Positions 7,890 to 15,637 of a stretch of DNA of 64,000 nt are shown here, piece by piece; position 1 is the stretch's first letter, and each line of letters begins with the position of its first letter. The position numbers and the translations under genes were made by a program. Below the pieces are notes generated by a model. It was not told the DNA's origin. It searched no databases and worked only from the letters and a program-made list of their open reading frames with translations. The DNA comes from a bacterium (lineage in GTDB: Bacteria; Actinomycetota; Acidimicrobiia; Acidimicrobiales; Bin134). The stretch is from positions 6,425-70,424 of the forward strand of contig JAPOVT010000007.1 in the NCBI GenBank assembly GCA_026708015.1, read 5' to 3'.

Positions 7890-9263
7890 GTGTCAGCGGC
7901 CGACTGGGTGATCACCGGCGACATTGTGACCATGGACGCCGAGCGCACCATCATCTCCGGCGGCGCAGTGGCGGTAGCCGACGGGAAGATCGCCGCAGTA
8001 GGCAAAGCCGACGACATCCAGGCCAGGTACCCGGATGCACCCGAGCGGGGGTCGGCTGACTCGTTGGTGGTGCCCGGATTCGTCAACGCCCACCAGCACC
8101 TCACCGCCGACCGGCTGGTGGCCTCGGCCATCCCCGACGACCTGCCTCCGGGTGCCGCCATCTTCGAGTGGATCGTGCCCGTTCACGAGCATGTCACCGC
8201 CGACGACGACGAACTGGCCGCCACTTTGGGGTTGATGGAGGCGGCGACCAACGGCATCACCACCACCATCGACGCCGGCACGGTGGCCCATCCCGACCGG
8301 GTGGCCCAGGCCATGGCCCAAGTTGGCGTGCGGGGCGCCGTCGGGCGTTGGGGGTCTGATGCCGACGGCCTGCCCCAGTCCGCCCCGGCTCTTGAGGTGG
8401 TCGATGCTCAGCGGGACCTCATCGAGCGCTATCCACCCGGCGGGCTGGTGGAGTCGTCGGTCACCCTGGTGGGCCACGACCTGATGTCCGACGATCTGGT
8501 GGTGGCGGCTGCCGATCTGGCCCGCTCAACAGGGAGACGGCTGAGTTTCCACCTGTCCCCCACGCCCGACGACGCCGCCCGCTATCTGGAGCGCACCGGG
8601 CATCGTCCGCTGGTGCATCTGGATCACTTGGGGGTGCTCGGCCCCAACGTGCTGGTGGGCCACGCCGTACACATCGACGACGCCGAGATGGATGCGCTGG
8701 TGCGAACCGGCACCGCGGTGGCCTCATGTCCGTGGGCCTACCTGCGACTGGGCCAGGGACTGACACAGCGCTTCGCCCACCTGGATTTGTGGCGACAGGG
8801 AGGGCGGCTGGCGCTGGGATGCGACACCGAGAACGCCGGCGACGCCATCGACGGCCTGCGCGCCGCGGCCCTGTTCGCCGGGTTGGCCAAAGACACATCC
8901 GCCGATCCCACCGAGTTCGGCGCCCACCACGCCTTCGAGCTGCTGACCATCGCCGGGGCCGAGGCGGTGGGTTTGGCCGGCCGGATCGGCTCCTTGGAAG
9001 TGGGAAAGGCCGCCGACATCGTGGTGATCGACCGTTCCGGCATCCAGTGGCAACCGCCCAGCCCCGACCCGATTTTACAACTGGTGTGGGCGGGCGGAGG
9101 TGGATCGGTGACCGATGTGCTGGTAGACGGCCGCCTCGTGATTGCCGACGGCCAGTGCACAACAGTGGACACCGGATCGCTGCGCTCCGAGGCCCGCCAA
9201 GCCGCCCAGCGACTAATCGAGCGCTCAGGCATTCGCCCCCGTTCCCGCTGGCCGATGCGATAA
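7890..9263 (+). CDS. Amidohydrolase, cytosine-deaminase/TrzN-like metal-dependent deaminase
   Basis: The start is a GTG at 7890 giving MSAADWVITG. This is a 457-residue TIM-barrel amidohydrolase with the metal motif NAHQHLTADRL, a metal or substrate histidine in LSFHLSP and GHAVHID, and the catalytic aspartate in LGCDTENAGD. The C-terminal strand IGSLEVGKAADIVVID is typical of the Atz/TrzN, guanine-deaminase and S-adenosylhomocysteine-deaminase branch. It likely deaminates or dechlorinates an N-heterocycle; the exact substrate is unknown. It is followed by two VOC genes on the same strand with short spacing, consistent with a catabolic operon. Confidence 0.85.
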   Translation: MSAADWVITGDIVTMDAERTIISGGAVAVADGKIAAVGKADDIQARYPDAPERGSADSLVVPGFVNAHQHLTADRLVASAIPDDLPPGAAIFEWIVPVHEHVTADDDELAATLGLMEAATNGITTTIDAGTVAHPDRVAQAMAQVGVRGAVGRWGSDADGLPQSAPALEVVDAQRDLIERYPPGGLVESSVTLVGHDLMSDDLVVAAADLARSTGRRLSFHLSPTPDDAARYLERTGHRPLVHLDHLGVLGPNVLVGHAVHIDDAEMDALVRTGTAVASCPWAYLRLGQGLTQRFAHLDLWRQGGRLALGCDTENAGDAIDGLRAAALFAGLAKDTSADPTEFGAHHAFELLTIAGAEAVGLAGRIGSLEVGKAADIVVIDRSGIQWQPPSPDPILQLVWAGGGGSVTDVLVDGRLVIADGQCTTVDTGSLRSEARQAAQRLIERSGIRPRSRWPMR

Positions 9264-9291
9264 CCAACAACATCAACTAGAAATAGGGGCG

Positions 9292-9783
9292 ATGACCTAC
9301 CCCAACACTCTCATCTTCGTTGACTTCCCCTCCGACGACCCCGAGGCATCGGCGGTCTTCTACCACGAGGTGTTCGGCTGGGAGGTGGAGCCCCGTCCCG
9401 CGGGCATATTCCACCGGATCGTCCCCGGCCAGAACTTCCAGCTGGACGACGGCTCTCAGAGCGAGATCGGCAACCTGCACATGGGGATCCACAACGCGGC
9501 CAACGCCCGCCCCCACCCCGACCCCGACGGCGTCGAGCCCCGCGGGCTGTCCCAAGACGGGCGCACCGTGCGGATCTGGATCCTGGTGAGCGACGACGAC
9601 TCCTCCGACGCCATCATGGACCGGGCCCTGGCCCGCGGCGCCACCGAGCTGTGGCGCGATCACTACTGGGCCGAGTTCAACGGGTTCAACGCCGCCTTCA
9701 AAGACCCGTGGGGCAACACCCTCATCTTGTGGACCAAGGGCGGCGACGATCCCCAGATCCCCGACGGCTGGACCGACGAGTAG
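9292..9783 (+). CDS. VOC (glyoxalase/dioxygenase superfamily) protein
   Basis: The 163-residue protein has the vicinal-oxygen-chelate fold pattern. FVDFPSDDPEASAVFYHEVF opens the first beta-alpha module and AAFKDPWGNTLILW closes the second, with E/H residues in typical metal-binding places. An AATAGGGGCG-type ribosome site sits before the ATG. It is 8 bases upstream of a second VOC gene that belongs to a different subfamily. The pair may handle ring-cleavage or isomerisation steps next to the amidohydrolase, but the reaction is not predictable. Confidence 0.85.
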   Translation: MTYPNTLIFVDFPSDDPEASAVFYHEVFGWEVEPRPAGIFHRIVPGQNFQLDDGSQSEIGNLHMGIHNAANARPHPDPDGVEPRGLSQDGRTVRIWILVSDDDSSDAIMDRALARGATELWRDHYWAEFNGFNAAFKDPWGNTLILWTKGGDDPQIPDGWTDE

Positions 9784-9790
9784 ACCCGCC

Positions 9791-10285
9791 GTGACCCATC
9801 ACGATCACGACCCCGTCTACGACGTCCATCCCCCCGCCCCCCGCTGGACCCACATCGCCTTGCGGGTGGCCGACATGGACGCCACCATCGACTGGTACAC
9901 CACCTACACCCCGATGCGGCTCCTCGACCGACGGGAAGACCACATGGGCTACGGGGCCTGGTTGGGCCACGGCGACTCCCCCGACTCGCCCTTCATCTTG
10001 GTGTTGGCCCAGTTCTTCCCCGAGACCGACCCGTTCAAAGACTCACCCATGGCCAAGCTGGCCCCCTTCGCCCACCTGGGCATCGAGCTGACCAGCCGAG
10101 AGGCGGTGGAGGAGACGGCGGCCAAGGGCAGCGCCGGCGGATGTCTGGCCATGCCCCCCACCGACATGCCACCCCCCATCGGCTACATCTGCATGCTGGC
10201 CGACCCCGACGGCAACATGGTGGAGTTCTCCTACGACCAGGGGGTCTACGCTCTGGCCAGCCAGCTCGCCCAGCAACAGAGCTGA
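9791..10285 (+). CDS. VOC (glyoxalase/dioxygenase superfamily) protein
   Basis: A GTG start at 9791 gives MTHHDHDPVYDVHPPAPRW. The 164-residue product contains WTHIALRVADMDATIDWYT, a metal histidine in FAHLGIELTS, and ICMLADPDGNMVEFSYDQG, the signature end of the glyoxalase/bleomycin-resistance fold. The N-terminus is histidine-rich (HHDHD). It lies 7 bases behind the previous VOC gene and is likely co-transcribed. It is convergent with the P450 gene, 14 bases away. Confidence 0.85.
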   Translation: MTHHDHDPVYDVHPPAPRWTHIALRVADMDATIDWYTTYTPMRLLDRREDHMGYGAWLGHGDSPDSPFILVLAQFFPETDPFKDSPMAKLAPFAHLGIELTSREAVEETAAKGSAGGCLAMPPTDMPPPIGYICMLADPDGNMVEFSYDQGVYALASQLAQQQS

Positions 10286-10299
10286 CCCAGCGGCGACGC

Positions 10300-11514
10300 T
10301 CAGCCGATCACCAGCGTCAGCTTGTCCCAGCCCCGCACCGTGGAGGTGTGGGCCCGCTCGGATTGGTCGAGGTCGACAGTCCAATCGGGGAATCGCTTGA
10401 GCATCTCATCGAGCGCCACCCGGCCCTCCAGGCGGGCCAGCGCCGCGCCGAGGCAGAAGTGCAGCCCATAGCCGAATGACAAGTGGTGGTTGATATCGCG
10501 GTGGATGTCGAAGTCGTCGGCGGTGTCGCCCCACTTGCGATGGTCGCGGTTGGCCGACCCGTTGAGCAGCAAGATGGCGCTGCCCTCGGGCACGGTGGTG
10601 CCGTGGTACTCCACGGCCTGCTTCACGTAGCGGGCCTGCACCGGCGACGGGGCCTCATAGCGCAGCGACTCTTCGATGGTGTTGGGGATGAGACCGGGGT
10701 CGGCAGCGACCTCCCAGCGCTGGTCGGGCAACAACCCCAGCATCAGCATCGTCCACCCGATGAGCTTGGTGGTGGTCTCGTTGCCTGCCGCGGACAACAG
10801 GCCGATGTAGCTGAGGATCTCCTCTCGGGTGAGGCGGCGGACAACGCCGGTGTGATCCTCGAACTCGGTGTGGATGAGCTGGGTCATCACATCGTCGGAC
10901 GGATTCTCCTTCCGCCAGTCGAGGTACTCGCCGTAATTCCCCTCGGCCGCGGAAACTTCCATCGTCTGGACCGCGCCCCCTATCGGCATCTCGCTTGACT
11001 CAAGCCGCAGGCCGCTGTCGATCTGGTCGCGAATGGCCTGCTGATCCGACTCGGGGATGCCGAGCAGCATGCCGATTACCCGCATGGGCATCGGCGCACC
11101 CAACGACTCGATCACATCGAAGCTCTCGGCGCCTTTGAGGGCATCGAGTGCATCAGCGCAAAAGCGCCGCACTTGGGGCTCGATGGCATTCATCTGCTTG
11201 GGGGTGAATACCCGGGCCAGCAGACTCCGATAAACCGCGTGGCGGGGCGGATCGTCGAACAAGATCATGCCCGGGGGCATCTCCACCTCGGCCTTGAGCA
11301 ACTCCAGCACCGTGCCCCGCCCGGAGATCAGCCGGGTGTGGTCTTTCAGGCCAGCCTCCACGTCGTCCCACCGGCTGAGCGCCCAGAAGTCGTGCTTATC
11401 GTTGTAGTACAGCGGGCACTCGTCGCGCAGCCGCTTCCACACCGAGTTGGGATCGTTGTCGATCTCGAAGTCGTAGGGGTCGTAGTAGGGGGCAGAAGGA
11501 GCCGATGCCGTCAT
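10300..11514 (-). CDS. Cytochrome P450
   Basis: A soluble bacterial class I P450 of 404 residues. It has the I-helix motif SAAGNETTTKLIG, the ExxR motif ESLRYE and the haem loop FGYGLHFCLGAALARLE with its cysteine ligand. The start is taken at 11514 rather than the ATG at 11529, because the AGGAGG ribosome site lies within those extra five codons. A [2Fe-2S] ferredoxin that could serve as electron donor is encoded 0.5 kb away on the other strand (12062). No reductase is visible. The substrate is unknown; the sequence resembles linalool/cholesterol-type bacterial P450s in general layout only. Confidence 0.93.
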   Translation of the reverse strand: MTASAPSAPYYDPYDFEIDNDPNSVWKRLRDECPLYYNDKHDFWALSRWDDVEAGLKDHTRLISGRGTVLELLKAEVEMPPGMILFDDPPRHAVYRSLLARVFTPKQMNAIEPQVRRFCADALDALKGAESFDVIESLGAPMPMRVIGMLLGIPESDQQAIRDQIDSGLRLESSEMPIGGAVQTMEVSAAEGNYGEYLDWRKENPSDDVMTQLIHTEFEDHTGVVRRLTREEILSYIGLLSAAGNETTTKLIGWTMLMLGLLPDQRWEVAADPGLIPNTIEESLRYEAPSPVQARYVKQAVEYHGTTVPEGSAILLLNGSANRDHRKWGDTADDFDIHRDINHHLSFGYGLHFCLGAALARLEGRVALDEMLKRFPDWTVDLDQSERAHTSTVRGWDKLTLVIG

Positions 11515-11618
11515 GTCATTCCTCCTCACAAACGTCCTCCCGCTAGATGGCAGTCAGAAGACCGCAAAGTACCATGTTCTCCGGAAACGAGAAGATCGTT
11601 CCCCTTCGAGAGGAAGTC

Positions 11619-12050
11619 ATGGATCAGGAGCGGATGGCCGACATCATCGAGATCGAGCAACTGCTGGCCCGCTACGCCGTCGGCATGACCAAAGACGACA
11701 TCGACACCGTGATGGAGGTGTTCACCCCCGACGGCACCTACCGCGCGTTCGGCGACAAGTACGCCCTGGCCGACTTCCCCCGGCTGGTGGCCGCCGCCCC
11801 CAAGGGCCTGTTCTTGGTGGGCCCGCCGGAGATCGAGCTAGATGGCGACCAAGCCTCAGGCACCCAGCCGCTGTGCTTTGTAGGCCAGACGGACCATCAA
11901 ATGCGGATCGGCTACTACAATGACACCTACCGCCGCACCCAGAGGGGCTGGCGGCTAGCCACCCGCTCGATGACCTTCCTTCGGCGAAGCGGCGCCCGAG
12001 ACGCCGGCCGCACCCACGACCCCGACCGCCCCGAGCCGTCGGCTAGCTGA
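11619..12050 (+). CDS. SnoaL-like / NTF2-fold polyketide-cyclase-type protein
   Basis: The ATG at 11619 is chosen because AGAGGAAG lies 4-8 bases upstream; the frame is open further up without support. The 143-residue product has the NTF2-like pattern ADIIEIEQLLARYAVGMTKD, DTVMEVFTPDGTYR and a C-terminal YYNDTYRRTQRGWRLATRS. Members act as small isomerases, dehydratases or hydroxylases, or only bind ligands. It is divergent from the P450 and 11 bases upstream of the ferredoxin, suggesting joint expression with it. Confidence 0.8.
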   Translation: MDQERMADIIEIEQLLARYAVGMTKDDIDTVMEVFTPDGTYRAFGDKYALADFPRLVAAAPKGLFLVGPPEIELDGDQASGTQPLCFVGQTDHQMRIGYYNDTYRRTQRGWRLATRSMTFLRRSGARDAGRTHDPDRPEPSAS

Positions 12051-12061
12051 GGCTGAAACCG

Positions 12062-12346
12062 GTGAGCAGCTCCATCAGCTTGACGATCATCTTCAGGGGC
12101 AAGCGTCGCACCATGGACTACGTCGAGGGCGACACTGTGCTGGAATCGGCCCGGAGGGCCGGGCTGAGTCCGCCGTTTTCCTGCGAGGCAGGCAACTGTG
12201 CAACCTGCATGGCCTTTCTCAAAGAGGGCAGCGTCACCATGCGGGCCAACGAGGCGCTGGAACCCGATGAGGTGGAAGACGGGTACATTCTCACCTGCCA
12301 GTCGGTCCCCGACTGCGATTCAGTAGTCGACTACGACAGCTTGTGA
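12062..12346 (+). CDS. Plant-type [2Fe-2S] ferredoxin
   Basis: A GTG start gives a 94-residue single-domain ferredoxin. The cluster ligands are in CEAGNCATCM plus the distal cysteine in YILTCQS, the C-x4-C-x2-C...C pattern of plant-type [2Fe-2S] proteins. It likely passes electrons to one of the nearby oxygenases (P450 at 10300 or a Rieske enzyme). Its 3' end overlaps the convergent TetR gene by 16 bases. Confidence 0.92.
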   Translation: MSSSISLTIIFRGKRRTMDYVEGDTVLESARRAGLSPPFSCEAGNCATCMAFLKEGSVTMRANEALEPDEVEDGYILTCQSVPDCDSVVDYDSL

Positions 12347-12984
12347 TCGGGGACGATGGCGTGGAGGCAGAAGCGCCAGACTTCCTCGCCGGTGACCGGC
12401 CGATCCACACCGGTGCTCCGCCCCGCGGTGACGGTGGCGGCCTGGAGGACGACAGCTGCTAGACGTCGCGGGCGCCCTTCCCGAAGGAGACCGGCTTCAC
12501 CTACCTGCTCCACGATCTCGGCCACGTATTCGTAGAGGGGTGAATAGGCCGCCACCACCTCCTCGGGGTGGTCGACCAGTAGCCGCTGGGCGAACTCGGC
12601 AAACAGCGGCTGCTCCGATACCCGTCCCGGCGCGCACAGGTCGTACACCATCAGCACCACCTGCTCCAGACGGTCGAGCGGACCGCCCTCGGCAGTGGCC
12701 GTCCGGATACGGGCCACCGCGATGCCCATCTCCTCTTCGAACAGAACCAGCAGCAGCTCGTGCTTGCTGTCGAAGTACTGGTAGAAGCTCCGCACCGACT
12801 GCTTCGACTGGTCGACCACCTCTTGAACGGTGAACTCCGTTGAGGCCTTGGCCGCGATGGCATCGCGGGCCGCGTCGAGAAACTGCTGAACCCGCTTGGC
12901 CGCCCGGTCTCGGGCCGTCCGGGTCGACCGCTCGATGGCCCGGTCTCGCCACATCGTGTCCCGGCCCAGTTCGTCGACCTTCAT
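12331..12984 (-). CDS. TetR/AcrR family transcriptional regulator
   Basis: The 217-residue protein has an N-terminal helix-turn-helix domain: AAKRVQQFLDAARDAIAAK, then FTVQEVVDQSKQSVRSFYQY and FDSKHELLLVLFEEE, the classic TetR recognition helix and YF-x-SK-x-LL motif. The C-terminal ligand domain is all-helical and unassigned. It starts 4 bases after the stop of the minus-strand amidohydrolase, so the two form an operon. It may control the divergent catabolic operon that begins at 14402 (inference). Confidence 0.9.
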   Translation of the reverse strand: MKVDELGRDTMWRDRAIERSTRTARDRAAKRVQQFLDAARDAIAAKASTEFTVQEVVDQSKQSVRSFYQYFDSKHELLLVLFEEEMGIAVARIRTATAEGGPLDRLEQVVLMVYDLCAPGRVSEQPLFAEFAQRLLVDHPEEVVAAYSPLYEYVAEIVEQVGEAGLLREGRPRRLAAVVLQAATVTAGRSTGVDRPVTGEEVWRFCLHAIVPDHKLS

Positions 12985-12988
12985 GGCA

Positions 12989-14305
12989 TCAGCTGGCCCG
13001 CTGCGCGCCGGTGCCCGCGGCGCTCTGGCCCATGTTCTGCCAGCGCGCCTGGACCTGCTCGGCGGTCAGCTTCTCCCGCCGGCTCATCGAGCGGATGCTC
13101 ACGTCGTGGCCGGCGGCGGCCGCCCGCAGAGCGCCCACCGAGGCCTGCTCTAGAGGAACATGGCTGAAGGGGTCGAACGAATACCACGCCATGGCGTTTC
13201 GATGGGTGATCTTGTCCGCCTCGTCCTGGGCCACCCCAGCCTCGGTCATCAGCTTCGCCAATTCTTCGGGGGCGTCGGGCCACGCCGAGTCGCTGTGGGG
13301 GTAGTCGCACTCCCAGCTTATGTTGTCGATGCCGATCTGGTTGCGCAGATACACCCCGGTGTGGTCGGAGATGAAACAGGTGAGGAAGTGCTGGCGGAAC
13401 ACGTCGCTGGGCACCCGGCCGCCGAAATCCTGGCCGGTCCAGCGGTGGTGCATGTCGTAGGTGCGGTCGACCCGCTCCAAGAAATACGGCACCCATCCGG
13501 TGCTCCCCTCCGACAAGGCGATGCGGATGGCGGGGAACTCCTTGAGCACCCGGGACCACAGCAGGTCGGCGGCGGCCGATTGGATGTTCATCGGCTGAAG
13601 GGTGATCATCACGTCGGGGGGCGAGTCGGGCGCCGGGAAGCTGAGCTGACCCGATGAGCCCAAATGGATCGACAGCACCGTGTCGGTGTCGCACACCGCG
13701 GCCCACAGCGGGTCCCAGTACCGGTCGTGGAAACTCGGATAGCCCAGGGCGGCTGGGTTCTCGGTGAACGAAAGCGAGTGGCAGCCCTTGTCGGCCACCC
13801 GGCGCACCTCCTCAGCGCACTTCTCGGCGTCCCAAATAACCGGCAGCGCCATGGGGATGAACCGCCCCGGATGGGCCCCGCACCACTCGTCTATGTGCCA
13901 GTCGTTGTAAGCCCGCACCAGAGCCAGGCCGAACTCCTCGTCTTCCACTGCGAACAACCGGGCGGCAAATCCGGGAAACGACGGAAAGTTCATCGACGCC
14001 AGCACTCCGCAGGCGTTCATGTCCTTGATCCGCTCGTCAACCATGAAACACCCCGGCCGGATCTCCTCCAGCGACTGGGGCTCGACGCCGTACTCCTCCT
14101 TGGGACGGCCGGCCACTGCGTTGAGGGCCACGTTGGGCACCTCGACCTCGCCGAAACGCCACACATCGGCCCCGTCATCACGGCGCACGATACGGGGCGC
14201 GTCGGCCTTGTAGCGCTCCGGCAAGTGGGCATCGAAGAGATCGGGAGGCTCGATGATGTGATCGTCGACGCTGATGAGAATCAGGTCTTCGGGAGCAAAG
14301 GCCAT
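12989..14305 (-). CDS. Amidohydrolase 2 family metal-dependent hydrolase
   Basis: The start is set at 14305 (MAFAPEDLILISVDDHIIE); the open frame continues far upstream but only antisense to the next operon. The 438-residue protein has the family opening SVDDHIIEPPDLFDAHLP, in which the first His pair is changed to D-H, ALPVIWDAEKCAEEVRR in the middle, ALSEGSTGWVPYFLERVDR and the late SWECDYPHSDSAWPDAPEE with the metal-site aspartate and histidine. These proteins often act as decarboxylases or hydrolases in aromatic or polyketide breakdown. The TetR gene follows after 4 bases. It is divergent from the operon at 14402. Confidence 0.85.
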   Translation of the reverse strand: MAFAPEDLILISVDDHIIEPPDLFDAHLPERYKADAPRIVRRDDGADVWRFGEVEVPNVALNAVAGRPKEEYGVEPQSLEEIRPGCFMVDERIKDMNACGVLASMNFPSFPGFAARLFAVEDEEFGLALVRAYNDWHIDEWCGAHPGRFIPMALPVIWDAEKCAEEVRRVADKGCHSLSFTENPAALGYPSFHDRYWDPLWAAVCDTDTVLSIHLGSSGQLSFPAPDSPPDVMITLQPMNIQSAAADLLWSRVLKEFPAIRIALSEGSTGWVPYFLERVDRTYDMHHRWTGQDFGGRVPSDVFRQHFLTCFISDHTGVYLRNQIGIDNISWECDYPHSDSAWPDAPEELAKLMTEAGVAQDEADKITHRNAMAWYSFDPFSHVPLEQASVGALRAAAAGHDVSIRSMSRREKLTAEQVQARWQNMGQSAAGTGAQRAS

Positions 14306-14343
14306 GGCCGCCTCCGTGCGGGAATCTTGGTCAAGGTTAGGCT

Positions 14344-14365
14344 GGGAATGAGATTCCCCTATTAT
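14344..14365 (+). promoter_or_regulatory. Palindrome beside a candidate -10 box in the divergent promoter region
   Basis: gggaat-gag-attccc (14344-14358) is a 6-bp inverted repeat with a 3-base centre. It is followed at 14360-14365 by TATTAT, a good -10 hexamer for the operon starting at 14402. No convincing -35 box was found. A TetR gene lies in the divergent unit, so an operator role is plausible but inferred. Confidence 0.4.
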
Positions 14366-14401
14366 CGCAACAACATTCCAAGTCTCCTGAAAGGGACAGC
14401 G

Positions 14402-15628
14402 ATGCCCAACCCGACGGCCACCGCCCTGCACGGGCGAGGGGTGCTCGACATCGACACCGGCGAGGTGATCGAGCCCGGCTATGTGCGGGTGGAGGGCAAC
14501 CGCATCGCCGAAGTCGGTTCCGACAAGCACATTGCCGACGACTGCGACGAGGTGATCGAGCTTCCCGAGCTCACGCTGTTGCCCGGCTTCATGGACATGG
14601 AGGTCAACCTGTTCATGGGCGGTCCCGGCGCGGGCCTGTTCGACTCGGTGCAGGCCAACCCGGCCAAGATGACGCTGCGGGCCACCGCCAACGCCCGCCG
14701 CACGCTGCGGGCCGGCTACACCACGGTGCGAAACCTGGGCTTGTTCGTGAAGACGGGCGGATACCTGCTCGACGTTGCCCTGGGCGAGGCCATCGACGCC
14801 GGATGGGTGGACGGCCCCCGGATCGTGCCCGCCGGTCACGCCATCACCCCCACCGGCGGACATCTCGACCCCACCATGTTCCAGGCCCTCGCCCCCGACG
14901 TGCTGCCCATAACGGTGGAAGAAGGGGTGGCCGACGGCATCGACGAAATCCGCCGGGCCGTGCGCTACCAGATCAAATATGGCGCCCAGTTGATCAAGTG
15001 CTGCGGTTCCGGCGGGGTGATGTCGCACACCGGGCCCGCCGGGGCCCAGCAATACTCCACCGAGGAGTTGACCGCCATCGCCGACGAGGCCCACCGCCGA
15101 GGCCTCAAAGTGGCCATCCACTGCCACGGCGACCAAGCCGTCCGCTCGGCCATCGAGGCCGGCATAGACTGCATCGAGCACGGCTTTCTGATGAGCGACG
15201 ACACCATCCAGCTCATGGTGGACACCGGCACGTTCCTGGTGAGCACCACCGCTTTGACCGAGAACTGGGACGTTTCCAACCAGCCGCCGGAGCTCCAGGC
15301 CAAGGCGGCTGAGGTATTCCCTCAGGCCCGCCAGACCATCTCCAAGGCCATCGAGGCCGGGGTCAAGATAGCCGCCGGCAGCGACGCCCCTGCTATCTGG
15401 CACGGTCGCAACGCCGAGGAGTTGGTCGTTTTGGTGAGGCGGGGGATGACCCCGCTTCAGGCCATCCGGGCCGCCACGGTGGTCAGCGCCGACCTGATCG
15501 ACGCCCCCGACCTCGGTCGCATTGCTCCGGGGATGCTGGCCGACATTGTCGGGATGCCCGGCGACCCGCTCACCGAGATCGAGCGGGTGCAGTTCGTGAT
15601 GAAAAACGGCGCGGTCTGCAAGCGCTAA
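14402..15628 (+). CDS. Amidohydrolase, imidazolonepropionase/prolidase-like, with altered HxH motif
   Basis: The ATG at 14402 follows AAGGGACAGCG; earlier in-frame codons are antisense to the neighbour. The 408-residue protein keeps the bridging-lysine region GAQLIKCCGSGG, metal histidines in VAIHCHGDQAV and CIEHGFLM, the aspartate in AAGSDAP and the closing GRIAPGMLADIVGMPGDP. The first strand, normally GxxDMHVHL, reads FMDMEVNLFMGG, so the H-x-H pair is E-x-N. The enzyme may bind one metal or have changed activity. It is the first gene of a six-gene catabolic operon; the Rieske gene follows after 9 bases. Confidence 0.85.
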   Translation: MPNPTATALHGRGVLDIDTGEVIEPGYVRVEGNRIAEVGSDKHIADDCDEVIELPELTLLPGFMDMEVNLFMGGPGAGLFDSVQANPAKMTLRATANARRTLRAGYTTVRNLGLFVKTGGYLLDVALGEAIDAGWVDGPRIVPAGHAITPTGGHLDPTMFQALAPDVLPITVEEGVADGIDEIRRAVRYQIKYGAQLIKCCGSGGVMSHTGPAGAQQYSTEELTAIADEAHRRGLKVAIHCHGDQAVRSAIEAGIDCIEHGFLMSDDTIQLMVDTGTFLVSTTALTENWDVSNQPPELQAKAAEVFPQARQTISKAIEAGVKIAAGSDAPAIWHGRNAEELVVLVRRGMTPLQAIRAATVVSADLIDAPDLGRIAPGMLADIVGMPGDPLTEIERVQFVMKNGAVCKR

Positions 15629-15637
15629 GGAGACGCT

